Below, in pieces: positions 41,654 to 50,416 of a DNA stretch of 64,000 nucleotides. The stretch comes from Dyella_B sp035690825 (GTDB lineage Bacteria; Pseudomonadota; Gammaproteobacteria; Xanthomonadales; Rhodanobacteraceae): positions 1-64,000 of the forward strand of contig NZ_JBQCHP010000043.1 in NCBI RefSeq assembly GCF_051954575.1, read 5' to 3'. Under the pieces are notes generated by a model, which worked only from the letters and a program-made list of their open reading frames with translations, did not search any database and had not been told where the DNA came from. Every line of letters starts with the position of its first letter. Positions within the stretch are counted from its first letter, which is position 1. The position numbers and the translations under genes are program-made.

Positions 41654-42342
41654 GAGCGTATGGCGTTCAACAGCGCATCGTTCTCCACGGCGCCCTCCCA
41701 GGTGTTGCCATGAATCAACTGCTCCAGCGGCAGGCGCGACCGCCAACCGGCGATTTCCAGTTCCGGTTTGGGCAGGAACTCGCTGACATAGCCCAGGCAT
41801 AGATAGGCCACGGGATAGACCTGCGCGGGCAGCTTCAAGGTCTCGGCCAGCCGTGCCGGATCGACGATGCTGACCCAGCCCACGCCGATGCCTTCGGCGC
41901 GTGCGGCCAGCCACAGGTTCTGCACGGCCAAGCACGTGCTGAAGAGGTCGGTCTCCAGCATGGTGTTGCGGCCAAGCACGTGCGGGCCGCCGCGCTGGCG
42001 ATCGCAGGTGATGCACAGATTGATCGGGCTGTCGACGATGCCTTCGAGCTTCAGTCGCCGATACTGCGCGGCGCGCTCATCCGAATAGTTGTTGGCGGCG
42101 TCGGCGTTCGCATCGTCATACAGCGCCTTCACCGCGCGTTTCACGTCGATGCTGTCGATGACGATGAAATCCCACGGCTGCATGAAGCCGACCGAAGGGG
42201 CGTGATGGGCGGCCAGGAGCAGGCGCGCCAGCACCTCCGCGGCGATGGGATCAGGCAGGAATTGCGAACGCACGTCGCGGCGCTCATGGATGGCGCGATA
42301 CAGGCCCGCGCGCTGCTCTTCCGAAAAACGATGATCGCTCAT
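41650..42342 (-). CDS. bluB: 5,6-dimethylbenzimidazole synthase
   Basis: BluB fragments reduced FMN with oxygen to make the lower ligand of vitamin B12. 230 residues of the nitroreductase fold. It matches in RRDVRSQFLPDPI, LLLAAHHAPSVGFMQPWDFIVI (FMN site) and GVGWVSIVDPARLAETLKLP. The conserved Asp/Ser region that distinguishes BluB from ordinary nitroreductases is present in the CITCDRQRGGPHVLGRN segment. It starts 8 bp after the rep stop. No other cobalamin gene is in the window. Confidence 0.9.
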   Translation of the reverse strand: MSDHRFSEEQRAGLYRAIHERRDVRSQFLPDPIAAEVLARLLLAAHHAPSVGFMQPWDFIVIDSIDVKRAVKALYDDANADAANNYSDERAAQYRRLKLEGIVDSPINLCITCDRQRGGPHVLGRNTMLETDLFSTCLAVQNLWLAARAEGIGVGWVSIVDPARLAETLKLPAQVYPVAYLCLGYVSEFLPKPELEIAGWRSRLPLEQLIHGNTWEGAVENDALLNAIRS

Positions 42343-42350
42343 GGCTGGGC

Positions 42351-44333
42351 TCAGTTGCCGGCCAGCATCGCGGCGATCTTCGCCATATGCGATTCGGCGG
42401 TTTCGCGCACAGCTTCCTTGTCCGCTTCCGGATCCTTGCCTTCCCAGTGCAGATCGTCCTGCGGTAATTCGTGCAGGAAGCGGCTAGGTTGGTTGCTGTG
42501 GATTTCACCGTAGCGCTTGGTCTTGGACGACCATGACAGCGTCAGCAATTCCTTGGCGCGCGTAATGCCCACGTACATCAGCCGGCGTTCTTCATCGACG
42601 CGGCCTTCGTCGATCGCGGCGTCGTTCGGCAGTGTGCCGTCCTCGCAGCCGACGATGAAGACGAAGCGGAATTCCAGGCCTTTTGCCGCGTGCAGCGTCA
42701 TCATGCGCAGCGCGTTGCCCGGTTCGTCGCGATCGGCATGCGTGAGCAACGCCAGTTGCGAGGCGAGATCGCCGGCGCTGTTGCCGCCCTTTTGCATCGC
42801 GCGGAACCAGTCGGCCAGTTCGCGCAGATTGCCCAGGCGACGATCGCGCAAAGCGGCGTCTTGCGTGCTGGCCATGATGTGCGTGGCGTACTGCGTGCGC
42901 GTCAGCACACGGTCGACCAGATCGGCGGCGCTTTCGTGCAGCGATGCACTGCGTAACTCATCCAACAGTTCCGAGAACGAAGCGAGCGCCGCGGCAGGGC
43001 GTGGGCTCAGCTGGCGCAGCACGCTGTCGCTGCGTGTGGCTTCGAGCAGGGAGCAGTGTTTTGTTTGTGCGATCTGGCCCAGCTTCTCCAGCGTGGTCGC
43101 ACCAATCTCTCGCTTGGGCACGTTCACCACGCGCAAAAACGCCGCATCGTCGCTGGGGTTGGTGAGCAGGCGCAGATAGCAGAGCAGATCCTTTACTTCC
43201 GCGCGATCGAGGAATGACAGCGCACCGGTCAGGTGATACGGCACGCGCGCCAGTCGCAAGGCTTTTTCCAGCGGACGCGCCTGGAAGTTGCCGCGGTACA
43301 GGATCGCCATGTCGTGCCAGCGCACCTTGTGCTTTTCGGCCAGGGTGGCGGCCATGCCGGCGATGCGCTCGGCTTCGTGTTCGGCATCCTTGCATTCGAT
43401 CACGCGGATCGGCGCGCCTTCCGGATGCTCGCTCCACAGCTTCTTGGTGTGCAGGTGCGGGTTGTTGGCGATCAGCTGGTTGGCGGCGCGCAGGATGCGG
43501 CGGCCGCAGCGGTAATTCTGTTCCAGCTTGATCACGCGCAGGCTCGGCCAGTCCTTGCCAAGCTGATCGATGTTCTCCGGATTGGCGCCGCGCCAGGCGT
43601 AGATCGACTGATCGTCGTCGCCCACGCAGGTGAAGCTGCCGCGCTCGCCTGTCAGCGCCTTGAGCAGGCGATATTGCGCGTCGTTGGTGTCCTGGTATTC
43701 GTCTACCAATAGATAGCGCAGGCGTTCGCGCCATGTCGTGCGACATTCATCGTCGCTTTCGAGGATGCGCAGCGGCAATCGGATCAGGTCGTCGAAATCA
43801 ACCGCGTTGAACGCGGCAAGGCGGTTTTGGTAGAGCTCATAGATCGTCGCCGCTTCCAGCTCGCGCGGACTGCGCGCAGCGGCCAGCGCTTCTTCCGGCG
43901 ACAGGCCGCTGTTCTTGGCGCGGCTGAGCAGATTGCGCAGGCCGAACAGCACGTCCGGTTTTGCGCCCTTGGGCGCCAGTTCCTTGACGATGCCCTCGCT
44001 GTCGTCGGCGTCCAGCACGGAAAAACCGCGGCGCAGTCCGGCGCGGGCGTGTTCCATCTGCAGGAACTTCAGGCCCAGCGCGTGGAACGTGCACACGGTG
44101 AGCGCTTGCGCATCCTCGGTGCTTACCAGTTTGGCGACGCGCTCGCGCATCTCGCGCGCGGCCTTGTTGGTGAAGGTGATCGCGGCGATCTTGGAGGCGG
44201 CCAGCTTACGGCGCTGCACCAGGTGCGCGATCTTCTGCGTGATCACGGATGTCTTGCCGGAACCGGCGCCCGCGAGCACCAGCAGCGGGCTGTCGACGTG
44301 TTCGACAGCGGCCAGTTGTTGGGGGTTGAGCAT
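42351..44333 (-). CDS. rep: ATP-dependent DNA helicase Rep (SF1)
   Basis: A 3'-5' SF1 helicase that clears proteins ahead of replication forks. 660 residues from MLNPQQLAAVEHVDSPLLVLAGAGSGKT. Walker A is at 21-28. Further motifs: Ia TFTNKAAREM, II VDEYQDTND, III GDDDQSIYAWRGA, IV EQNYRCGRRI, V GLEFRFVFI and VI MYVGITRA. Length fits Rep rather than UvrD (720). The ATG at 44333 was chosen; the codon at 44384 gives a non-homologous extension. Divergent from tdk. Confidence 0.93.
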   Translation of the reverse strand: MLNPQQLAAVEHVDSPLLVLAGAGSGKTSVITQKIAHLVQRRKLAASKIAAITFTNKAAREMRERVAKLVSTEDAQALTVCTFHALGLKFLQMEHARAGLRRGFSVLDADDSEGIVKELAPKGAKPDVLFGLRNLLSRAKNSGLSPEEALAAARSPRELEAATIYELYQNRLAAFNAVDFDDLIRLPLRILESDDECRTTWRERLRYLLVDEYQDTNDAQYRLLKALTGERGSFTCVGDDDQSIYAWRGANPENIDQLGKDWPSLRVIKLEQNYRCGRRILRAANQLIANNPHLHTKKLWSEHPEGAPIRVIECKDAEHEAERIAGMAATLAEKHKVRWHDMAILYRGNFQARPLEKALRLARVPYHLTGALSFLDRAEVKDLLCYLRLLTNPSDDAAFLRVVNVPKREIGATTLEKLGQIAQTKHCSLLEATRSDSVLRQLSPRPAAALASFSELLDELRSASLHESAADLVDRVLTRTQYATHIMASTQDAALRDRRLGNLRELADWFRAMQKGGNSAGDLASQLALLTHADRDEPGNALRMMTLHAAKGLEFRFVFIVGCEDGTLPNDAAIDEGRVDEERRLMYVGITRAKELLTLSWSSKTKRYGEIHSNQPSRFLHELPQDDLHWEGKDPEADKEAVRETAESHMAKIAAMLAGN

Positions 44334-44474
44334 GCGTCGGTCGGATCGGTCAGGTGCGCGCAGCGCGAAGCCAGATCGTAGCAAAGCAGGGCCGATCGGA
44401 GCAGGCTTGCAAAGACTTCCTCGCGGTGGCAGCCGGTCGCGCTACCATGCGCCATCCCGCTTACCCCCAAGCCC

Positions 44475-45107
44475 ATGGCCAAGCTCTACTTCTACTATTC
44501 GTCGATGAACGCCGGCAAGACCACCAACTTGCTGCAGAGCGCGTACAACTACTTCGAGCGCGGCATGCGCACGCTCATTCTCACGCCGGCGCTGGACAAC
44601 CGCTATGGCGAGGGCGTGGTGGCCTCGCGCATCGGCCTGCGCTCGCAGGCGCAGCGGTTCACGGCGAAGACCGATCTGCTGGCGCAGGTGCGGGCGGACA
44701 TCGTCGCGCATGGCGACCTGCATTGCGTGTTCGTGGACGAGGCGCAGTTTCTCAACAAGGCGCAGGTATGGCAGCTCACCGACGTGGTCGACGAACTCAA
44801 TATTCCCGTGCTGGCCTATGGTTTGCGTACCGATTTTCGTGGCGAACTGTTCGAGGGCAGCTGCTATCTCTTGGCCTGGGCCGATATCCTGGAAGAAATC
44901 AAGACCATCTGCCACACCGGCCGCAAGGCCACCATGGTGGTGCGGGTGGATGACGAGGGGCGGGCGATCACCGAAGGGCCGCAGGTTGAGATCGGCGGCA
45001 ACGAACGCTATGTCTCGGTGAGCCGCGCCGAATTCAAGAAAATCACCCGCGGACATGGCCGTATCGAACTGAAGCAGTCCACTCTGCCACTGGAAGAGAA
45101 GCACTGA
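44475..45107 (+). CDS. tdk: Thymidine kinase (type II)
   Basis: Phosphorylates thymidine for salvage. 210 residues. P-loop SSMNAGKTTN (9-18), catalytic DEAQFL and the lasso region TDFRGELFEGS are as in E. coli Tdk. The structural zinc site is eroded: the E. coli TICFCGRKA reads TICHTGRKA (C146 kept, partner Cys replaced by Thr) and the E. coli CRKHY reads SRAEF. This suggests the enzyme does not bind zinc. Divergent from rep. Confidence 0.93.
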   Translation: MAKLYFYYSSMNAGKTTNLLQSAYNYFERGMRTLILTPALDNRYGEGVVASRIGLRSQAQRFTAKTDLLAQVRADIVAHGDLHCVFVDEAQFLNKAQVWQLTDVVDELNIPVLAYGLRTDFRGELFEGSCYLLAWADILEEIKTICHTGRKATMVVRVDDEGRAITEGPQVEIGGNERYVSVSRAEFKKITRGHGRIELKQSTLPLEEKH

Positions 45108-45140
45108 TCCGCAATGGCATCAGTACAAGGAAAACATCGA

Positions 45141-45914
45141 ATGAGCAATCCGGACACTTATTTTCCCGCCTGGCAGCGCCCGCATTGGCAGCCCAGCGAC
45201 GAGGAAGTCATTTTGCAGTTCTACGCGTTCGGCAAATTCCAGCCGACGCGCGTGCCATCGGCGACCTACGGCAGCGACGGCCTGCCGGAAGAAGTGCAGC
45301 TCACCAGTCACCATCATCACGTGTTGCGTGATTGGGAAGGCTATCCGCTGAAAGGACCACTGGGCGAATTGTTCAAGAACGATGCGCCGGAAGCGTTCGA
45401 GCAGGCCATGGCCGCGCCGCAGGTGTTGGTGCTGCATGGACGTTTCAAGGACCAGGCCGATACCGGCTATCTGCGCGACACGTTCGGCGTGCTGGCAGGC
45501 TTGCTCGACATCGGTGGCGTGGCGATTCTCGATCCGCAGATTCTCACCCTGTTCGATGCCACCGAGTGGCGCGACCGTTATCTGGTCAAGGACGGCGCGC
45601 CCTTGCGCAACCATGTGCTGATCTTGCGCGACGAAGACGAAGCGGGGCGTTACTGGATCCACACGCGCGGCATGCGCAAGTTCGGTCGTCCGGATATCAG
45701 CCTGCGCAACGTGCCGGAGCGCGAAACCGATCGCGCCGGGGCGTTGTGCCAGCGGTTGATGGAGCTGGAAGCCTTGGGCGCGCGTTTTGCCGATGGGCAA
45801 GCGCTGGAAGTGGATGGGATGGTCGGCGGCCTGGTCGCGGAGGTGGGTGGCGCGTTTGACGATCCGCAATTCAACAATACGTATGTTGAGTTTTATTGGC
45901 CTGATGCGGCCTGA
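45141..45914 (+). CDS. Conserved hypothetical protein
   Basis: 257 residues from MSNPDTYFPAWQRPHWQPSDEE. It begins 33 bp after tdk with AAGGAAAACATCG before the ATG. Mostly soluble and mixed alpha/beta, with a HHHHVLRDWEG stretch at about 56-66 and a YWIHTRGMRKFGRPDISLRNVPERETDRAG stretch in the C-terminal half. I recall no function for the family, and the latter segment resembles proteins of unknown role. Ends close to a 125-bp repeat copy. Confidence 0.6.
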   Translation: MSNPDTYFPAWQRPHWQPSDEEVILQFYAFGKFQPTRVPSATYGSDGLPEEVQLTSHHHHVLRDWEGYPLKGPLGELFKNDAPEAFEQAMAAPQVLVLHGRFKDQADTGYLRDTFGVLAGLLDIGGVAILDPQILTLFDATEWRDRYLVKDGAPLRNHVLILRDEDEAGRYWIHTRGMRKFGRPDISLRNVPERETDRAGALCQRLMELEALGARFADGQALEVDGMVGGLVAEVGGAFDDPQFNNTYVEFYWPDAA

Positions 45915-45946
45915 ACTTCTGCATTCACTTTAGCGCGCGATTTCCG

Positions 45947-46071
45947 CTCCCTCCCCTACGTGCAGTAGGGGAGGGTTGGGGTGGGGGTGAAGCAATCTCG
46001 CGACGTATTTCAATTGCGCCGCAAGCTCGTGCAACCCCACCCCGGCCCTCCCCTGCATGCAGGGGAGGGAG
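45947..46071. repeat. 125-bp GC-rich dispersed repeat (copy B)
   Basis: The reverse complement of this segment aligns over its whole length with 25605-25729: both start CTCCCTCCCCT and end GGGGAGGGAG. The central part differs more than the ends. It lies just downstream of the tdk-hypothetical pair and before the mutM stop at 46093, so it separates convergent transcription. Confidence 0.85.
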
Positions 46072-46092
46072 CAGATCAGCACCGCACGTTGA

Positions 46093-46920
46093 TCACTTCT
46101 GACACCGCGGACACCAAAACGTCGAGCGCTGCCCAATCACCTGCTGCCGTATCGGCGTACCGCACACCCTGCATGGCTCGCCCTCGCGCCCATACACGAA
46201 CAGCTCGCGAAAGAAATACCCCGGCGCGCCATCTGGATTGAGGAAATCCCGCAAGGTCGTGCCGCCGCGTTCGATCGCCCAGGCCAGGATGCGTTTCACC
46301 TCGCCGGCCAGGCGTTGATAGCGTGCGCGCGATACCGTGCCGGCCGGCCGGCGCGGATCGATGCCGGCCGCGAACAGCGCTTCGCTCGCGTAGATGTTGC
46401 CTACGCCGACCACGATCGCGTTGTCCATCAGGAACAGTTTCACTGCCGCTTTGCGTCCGCGCGAACGCTGCCACAGCAGATCGCCGTCGAAAGCATCGGT
46501 GAGCGGTTCGGGACCGAGGTCTGCGAGCAGCTCGTGCGTGGTGCCAGGTGCTTGCCATAGCAGGCAGCCAAAGCGCCGCGGATCGGTAAAGCGAAGGATG
46601 CGTGCGCGTTCGCCTTTTAATGGTTCGAGGCTGATGTCCACGTGGTCATGCGGGCCGGGTGCTACGTCCGGCGGCAGTACGCGCAGCACGCCGGTCATGC
46701 CCAGATGCAACAGCGCGCTGCCGGCATGCGTGTGCAACAGCAGATATTTGGCGCGGCGTTCGACTTCGTCGATACGCTGGCCGGGCAGCACTTCGGTGAT
46801 CTCGCGCGGAATCGGCCAGCGCAGGTCGGCGCGCCGCAACGTAACGCTGGCGACGCGACGACCGATCAGGTGTGGTGCGATGCCGCGACGTGTAGTTTCG
46901 ACTTCGGGGAGTTCAGGCAT
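46093..46920 (-). CDS. mutM: Formamidopyrimidine-DNA glycosylase (Fpg)
   Basis: Excises oxidised purines such as 8-oxoguanine and cuts the strand. 275 residues starting with the catalytic MPELPEVE (Pro2 nucleophile, Glu3). It has the H2TH segment around VGVGNIYASEALFAAGI and a C-terminal zinc finger CRVCGTP...FWCPRCQ. It starts one base after a DUF4340-domain gene, so it lies at the end of the gliding-type ABC operon. Confidence 0.96.
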   Translation of the reverse strand: MPELPEVETTRRGIAPHLIGRRVASVTLRRADLRWPIPREITEVLPGQRIDEVERRAKYLLLHTHAGSALLHLGMTGVLRVLPPDVAPGPHDHVDISLEPLKGERARILRFTDPRRFGCLLWQAPGTTHELLADLGPEPLTDAFDGDLLWQRSRGRKAAVKLFLMDNAIVVGVGNIYASEALFAAGIDPRRPAGTVSRARYQRLAGEVKRILAWAIERGGTTLRDFLNPDGAPGYFFRELFVYGREGEPCRVCGTPIRQQVIGQRSTFWCPRCQK

Positions 46921-46921
46921 G

Positions 46922-47416
46922 TTATTGCGCCTGGATCGTCTGGCTTTGTGCCGAGCGTGGCATATGCTGCATCGACACGATGCCTATGCGGTCGCCAACC
47001 TGCACGTAAACGTTGTGGCCGATCGCCGTCGCGATACCGAAGCGCAGCGTTTCACTGTCCAGTTCGAGCCTGGCCTGCGCGGGCGCCAGGCCGATCTTCG
47101 CCAGGTCGTAGCCGGCTGCCGGTTGCCAACTGCGCACCGGCGCGGCGGCGATGCGCACCAGTTCTTCCAGGCGCTGATCATCGGCGCGCGTTTCGTTGGC
47201 TGCATCGATACGCCACCAGTGTTCGCCGCGTTTTACGTAGCGCTCCGCTGGCGCGCGGCCGGTTTCCAGTGTCACGTGCGTGATCGCGTCCGGCTTGAGC
47301 GGCAGCAGCGTGCCGGGCGCGGCCTGCTGGTCGGCGTGCAGTTGCCACCATGCGGCGACCAGCAGTGCGACTACCGCAACAAAGAACCAAAGCTGCTTGC
47401 GCACCGTCCGCTTCAC
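46922..47416 (-). CDS. DUF4340-domain membrane-anchored protein
   Basis: 164 residues with an N-terminal membrane helix (about 9-26, LWFFVAVVALLVAAWW). The remainder shows the DUF4340 pattern (ITHVTLETGRAPAERYVKRGEHWWR...). This domain accompanies gliding-type ABC transporters, probably in the periplasm. Its ATG overlaps the stop of the upstream GldG-like gene by 4 bp, and mutM starts one base after its stop. No function can be assigned beyond membership in this system. Confidence 0.75.
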   Translation of the reverse strand: MKRTVRKQLWFFVAVVALLVAAWWQLHADQQAAPGTLLPLKPDAITHVTLETGRAPAERYVKRGEHWWRIDAANETRADDQRLEELVRIAAAPVRSWQPAAGYDLAKIGLAPAQARLELDSETLRFGIATAIGHNVYVQVGDRIGIVSMQHMPRSAQSQTIQAQ

Positions 47417-48738
47417 ACGCGCCGCCTGCGCCAGGCGATCAGGCCGCCGATCGCCAGCAGAATCAGCGGCAGAATCAGTATGAAGCCGGCGCTCAACAAC
47501 CCCAGTTCGCCTTGCGAAACATTGAGCATGCGATCGGGCGCGCCGCGCGGCGGCATGCTGATGAGCTGGTCGTCACCCAGCAGCCAGTTGAAGATGCGTT
47601 CGCCCAGCGCCCGGTTGCCGCCGTTGCCCAGATAGCTGTTGGAAAGAAAATCGCCGTTGCCGATCACCACCACGCGCTGCTCGCTTTTGTCGGGGCTTGG
47701 CGAAAGACGGCTGAGCGCGAAACCGAAATCGAGCGGGCCTTTCAGTACTGCAGCGGCGCTTTTGTCGAGCGACTGCGTGCTGGCTTGCGGGCTGGAACGC
47801 AGGAAGGGTTCGAGTTTCCAGTCGCTCTTGCGCGTTTGGGCCAGCGGCGCGACTTCCGGAAACAGCGTGGTGAGCGTAAAGCCGCGCGTGATGATGCTCG
47901 GCGGATAATCGCCCAGCGCGATGATGCGTGGATCCTTCAGGCCCAGCGCCGCGGACGAGGGATCGATCAATTCGCCGGGCAACACGCGAAGCGCGAGCGC
48001 ATCGGCGATCGGCTGCAGGCTCGCGTCGAGATTGCCCGGATCGGCCAGCCACAGCAGGTTGCCGCCGCCGGCCAGGTAATCGAGCAACGCCTTGGTGGCG
48101 CCGGGCGCCAGTGATGCCTGCGGCCCGGCCAGCACGACCAGGTCAGTGTGTTCGGGCACGCCGGTGACCTGCGAAAAGTTCAGCGGCACGGCGCGCAGGC
48201 CGCTCTTTTCCAGTTGCGATACGAAGGTGCCCAGATCGGGATTGCCTGGGCCGTCCGCGCGGCGTTCGCCGTCGCCGGTGACGAACGCGACGATGCGATC
48301 GCCGCCGCGCACCAGGCGCTCCAGCGCATCGGTGAGGCTGCGCTCGGTCAGGGTGTCCAGGCGTTGCTGGCGATCGCGATAGTGCAGGATCAGTTCGCCA
48401 TCGACAGTGATGCCGAGGTTGCGCATGGCTGCCGGATCCTGCTGCGGATCGACGAAACTCAAATGCAGATCCGGCTTGGCGCGCTGATAGCGTTGCAAGG
48501 CGGCGGCAATGGTCTGGCGCAGGTCGCCTTGCGGGCTGGCATAACTGACGATGTCGACCGGTCCATCGAACTTCGCCAGCACCGCGCGCGTTTCCGGCGA
48601 CATGCTGACGCGGCTGTTGAACGTCCAATCGGCGACGCGATCATGGCGAGCGGTGAGATAGCCGATCGCGCCGGCGCCCAGCAGCACCAGCACCGCAAAC
48701 AGCCAACCGTGCAGGCGGCGCATGAAAGCCATGTCCAT
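47413..48738 (-). CDS. GldG-like ABC transporter auxiliary protein
   Basis: 441 residues. An N-terminal helix (~11-28) and a C-terminal helix (~416-436, FILILPLILLAIGGLIAWRRRR) enclose a large extracytoplasmic domain of the ABC_transp_aux/GldG type, with RLRLSFVDPQQDP-like and GPLDFGFALSRLSP... segments. Its start codon overlaps the permease stop (TGATG, 48736-48740). In gliding bacteria GldAFG form a transporter, but most carriers of this set do not glide, and the substrate here is unknown. Confidence 0.78.
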   Translation of the reverse strand: MDMAFMRRLHGWLFAVLVLLGAGAIGYLTARHDRVADWTFNSRVSMSPETRAVLAKFDGPVDIVSYASPQGDLRQTIAAALQRYQRAKPDLHLSFVDPQQDPAAMRNLGITVDGELILHYRDRQQRLDTLTERSLTDALERLVRGGDRIVAFVTGDGERRADGPGNPDLGTFVSQLEKSGLRAVPLNFSQVTGVPEHTDLVVLAGPQASLAPGATKALLDYLAGGGNLLWLADPGNLDASLQPIADALALRVLPGELIDPSSAALGLKDPRIIALGDYPPSIITRGFTLTTLFPEVAPLAQTRKSDWKLEPFLRSSPQASTQSLDKSAAAVLKGPLDFGFALSRLSPSPDKSEQRVVVIGNGDFLSNSYLGNGGNRALGERIFNWLLGDDQLISMPPRGAPDRMLNVSQGELGLLSAGFILILPLILLAIGGLIAWRRRRV

Positions 48739-49523
48739 CAGCCACGCTCCTTGTCCGCCGCCAGGCGCTGCACGCCCAGTGCGAGCGCCACCGCGATCGC
48801 CAGCAGGAACCACACCACGTCCGCGCTGGATACCAGGCCGCGCAGCAGCGTTTCCTGATGCGTGCTCATCGCCAGCCAGTTGATGAAGCCGCTGTTGATG
48901 CCGGCGAGCTGCGCGCCGAGATTGATGCAGTTGAGCGCCAGGCTGATCATCAGCGCGGCCACGGCGGCCACCGCCGGATGCGAGGCAAACGCCGAACAGG
49001 CCACGCCTATTGCGCCGAGCACGGCCAGGCCCAGGAAGGTGCCCAGCGTGGCGGCGGCGAGCTTGCCCCAATCCAGCGCCACGCCATGCGCAAGGCTTGT
49101 AGGAATGGCCAGCGCAAGCAGCAACCACAACGCCAGCCAGATCAGCACCGCCAGGTATTTGCCGAGCAGGATGCGCGAGGCGGAAAGGCCGGTGGAAAAC
49201 AGCAGCGGCAAGGTGCCGGCGCTGCGCTCGCTCGCGAGTGTCGTCATGGTCAGCAGCGGCACCAGCAGCAACGCAAGTTCGATCATGCCGAACGGCAACG
49301 GGCTGCCGGTGATGAAGCTGCTGTACAGGCGCACGGCGACCAGGTCGGTATAGCCCGGGCCATCCGGCAAGGCCGCGAGCTTGACCTGGTTGAGCAGAAA
49401 AATCTGCAGCAGCAGCGCGAAACGCCAGCCCAGCTCGGCCAACGCCAGCGCGGCGACGATCCAGCCAAGCGGACGCACGAACAGACGGCGCAATTCCAGC
49501 CGCGTCACAGCGAGTAAGGTCAT
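48738..49523 (-). CDS. ABC-2 type permease (GldF-like)
   Basis: 261 residues, six hydrophobic helices (e.g. LVPLLTMTTLASERSAGTLPLLFSTGLSASRILLGKYLAVLIWLALWLLLAL and the last at VWFLLAIAVALAL). ABC-2 permease of the gliding-motility/GldF family. It overlaps the ATPase stop (49520-49523) by ATGA, so it is tightly coupled to the nucleotide-binding subunit. Confidence 0.83.
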   Translation of the reverse strand: MTLLAVTRLELRRLFVRPLGWIVAALALAELGWRFALLLQIFLLNQVKLAALPDGPGYTDLVAVRLYSSFITGSPLPFGMIELALLLVPLLTMTTLASERSAGTLPLLFSTGLSASRILLGKYLAVLIWLALWLLLALAIPTSLAHGVALDWGKLAAATLGTFLGLAVLGAIGVACSAFASHPAVAAVAALMISLALNCINLGAQLAGINSGFINWLAMSTHQETLLRGLVSSADVVWFLLAIAVALALGVQRLAADKERG

Positions 49524-50272
49524 GCGGCCTGCGCCTTGCCGTTCATGGCGATGTCGAAAAAGGTTTTTTCCAGCACGGCGTGCTGGTCCGCGGCAAGCGC
49601 GCCGTCATAGCGCAGCACGCCTTCGTGCAGGATCGCCACGCGATCGCACACCGCCGTCACTTCGGTCAGTTGGTGCGTGGAAAGGATCACCGCCGTGCCG
49701 GCGGCGGCCAGTTCACGCAGCAGGGTGCGCAAGGCGACCACCTGCACCGGGTCGAGTGCGTTGGCCGGTTCGTCCAACACCAGCAGGGCGGGCCGGTGCA
49801 GCAGCGCGCAGGCCAGCCCCAGCCGTTGCTTCTGGCCCTGCGACAGCACGCCGGCCAGGCGGCGCGACAGGTTGTTCAGTTCGAGGCGTTCGAGCACCCC
49901 GTTACGGGCTTCGTCGAGCCGAGCGCCGGAGAGCCCGCGCAGGCGGCCGTGGGCCTCCAGGTGTTCGCGTACGGTCAGTTCTGGCCATAACGGGGCAGCC
50001 TCGGGCAGCCAGCCGAGGGCCTGCCGGGCCAGTTCCGGGTGCTCCAGGAAGTCCTGTCCCTGAATGCGGATGCTCCCTCGATCGGGCCGCAGCGCGCCGG
50101 CGACCATTGCCAGCGTGGTGGACTTGCCGGCCCCATTCACCCCAAGCAGCCCAAGGACTTGCCCAGCCTCCAGGCGCAGGCTGAGATCGGACACGACCGG
50201 CCGGCCGGCGCGGCGCCGGGTCACACTTTCAAGTTGCAGTACGGGAGATAAAGCGGGTTTCGGCGCGTTCAT
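49520..50272 (-). CDS. ABC transporter ATP-binding protein (GldA-like)
   Basis: 250 residues from ATG 50272 (MNAPKPALSPVLQLE). Walker A GVNGAGKST at 44-52, signature LSQGQKQR, Walker B LLVLDEPANALD, and H-loop STHQLTEV. It powers the membrane partner encoded next. The gene starts the four-gene transporter cluster that ends with mutM. The upstream in-frame ATG at 50383 adds Arg/Pro-rich residues unlike the family and is rejected. Divergent from the desaturase gene. Confidence 0.88.
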   Translation of the reverse strand: MNAPKPALSPVLQLESVTRRRAGRPVVSDLSLRLEAGQVLGLLGVNGAGKSTTLAMVAGALRPDRGSIRIQGQDFLEHPELARQALGWLPEAAPLWPELTVREHLEAHGRLRGLSGARLDEARNGVLERLELNNLSRRLAGVLSQGQKQRLGLACALLHRPALLVLDEPANALDPVQVVALRTLLRELAAAGTAVILSTHQLTEVTAVCDRVAILHEGVLRYDGALAADQHAVLEKTFFDIAMNGKAQAA

Positions 50273-50348
50273 TGCATGATTGTCGGGGCGACCCCATCCG
50301 CTACACAACCGTTTGACGTCACGGTTTAACGGAAACCGACGCCCAAGG

Positions 50349-50371
50349 CCGTACCATGCTGGTAGGTACGG
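50349..50371. promoter_or_regulatory. 7-bp inverted repeat upstream of the desaturase
   Basis: CCGTACC and GGTACGG separated by nine bases lie 46 bp upstream of the desaturase ATG. A second short palindrome, CGGTTT-AACGG-AAACCG, lies just before it (about 50320-50340). Either could bind a regulator, but the intervals are short and the assignment is uncertain. Confidence 0.25.
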
Positions 50372-50416
50372 GCTCCCCTCCACTAGACTGCCTTTACTAC
50401 TTCAGGATTTACCAAA

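Noticed and set aside
50320..50371. Specific fatty-acid regulator (FabR/DesT-like) operator before the desaturase
   Set aside because: The inverted repeats are short and do not match a known consensus; kept only as a low-confidence feature.
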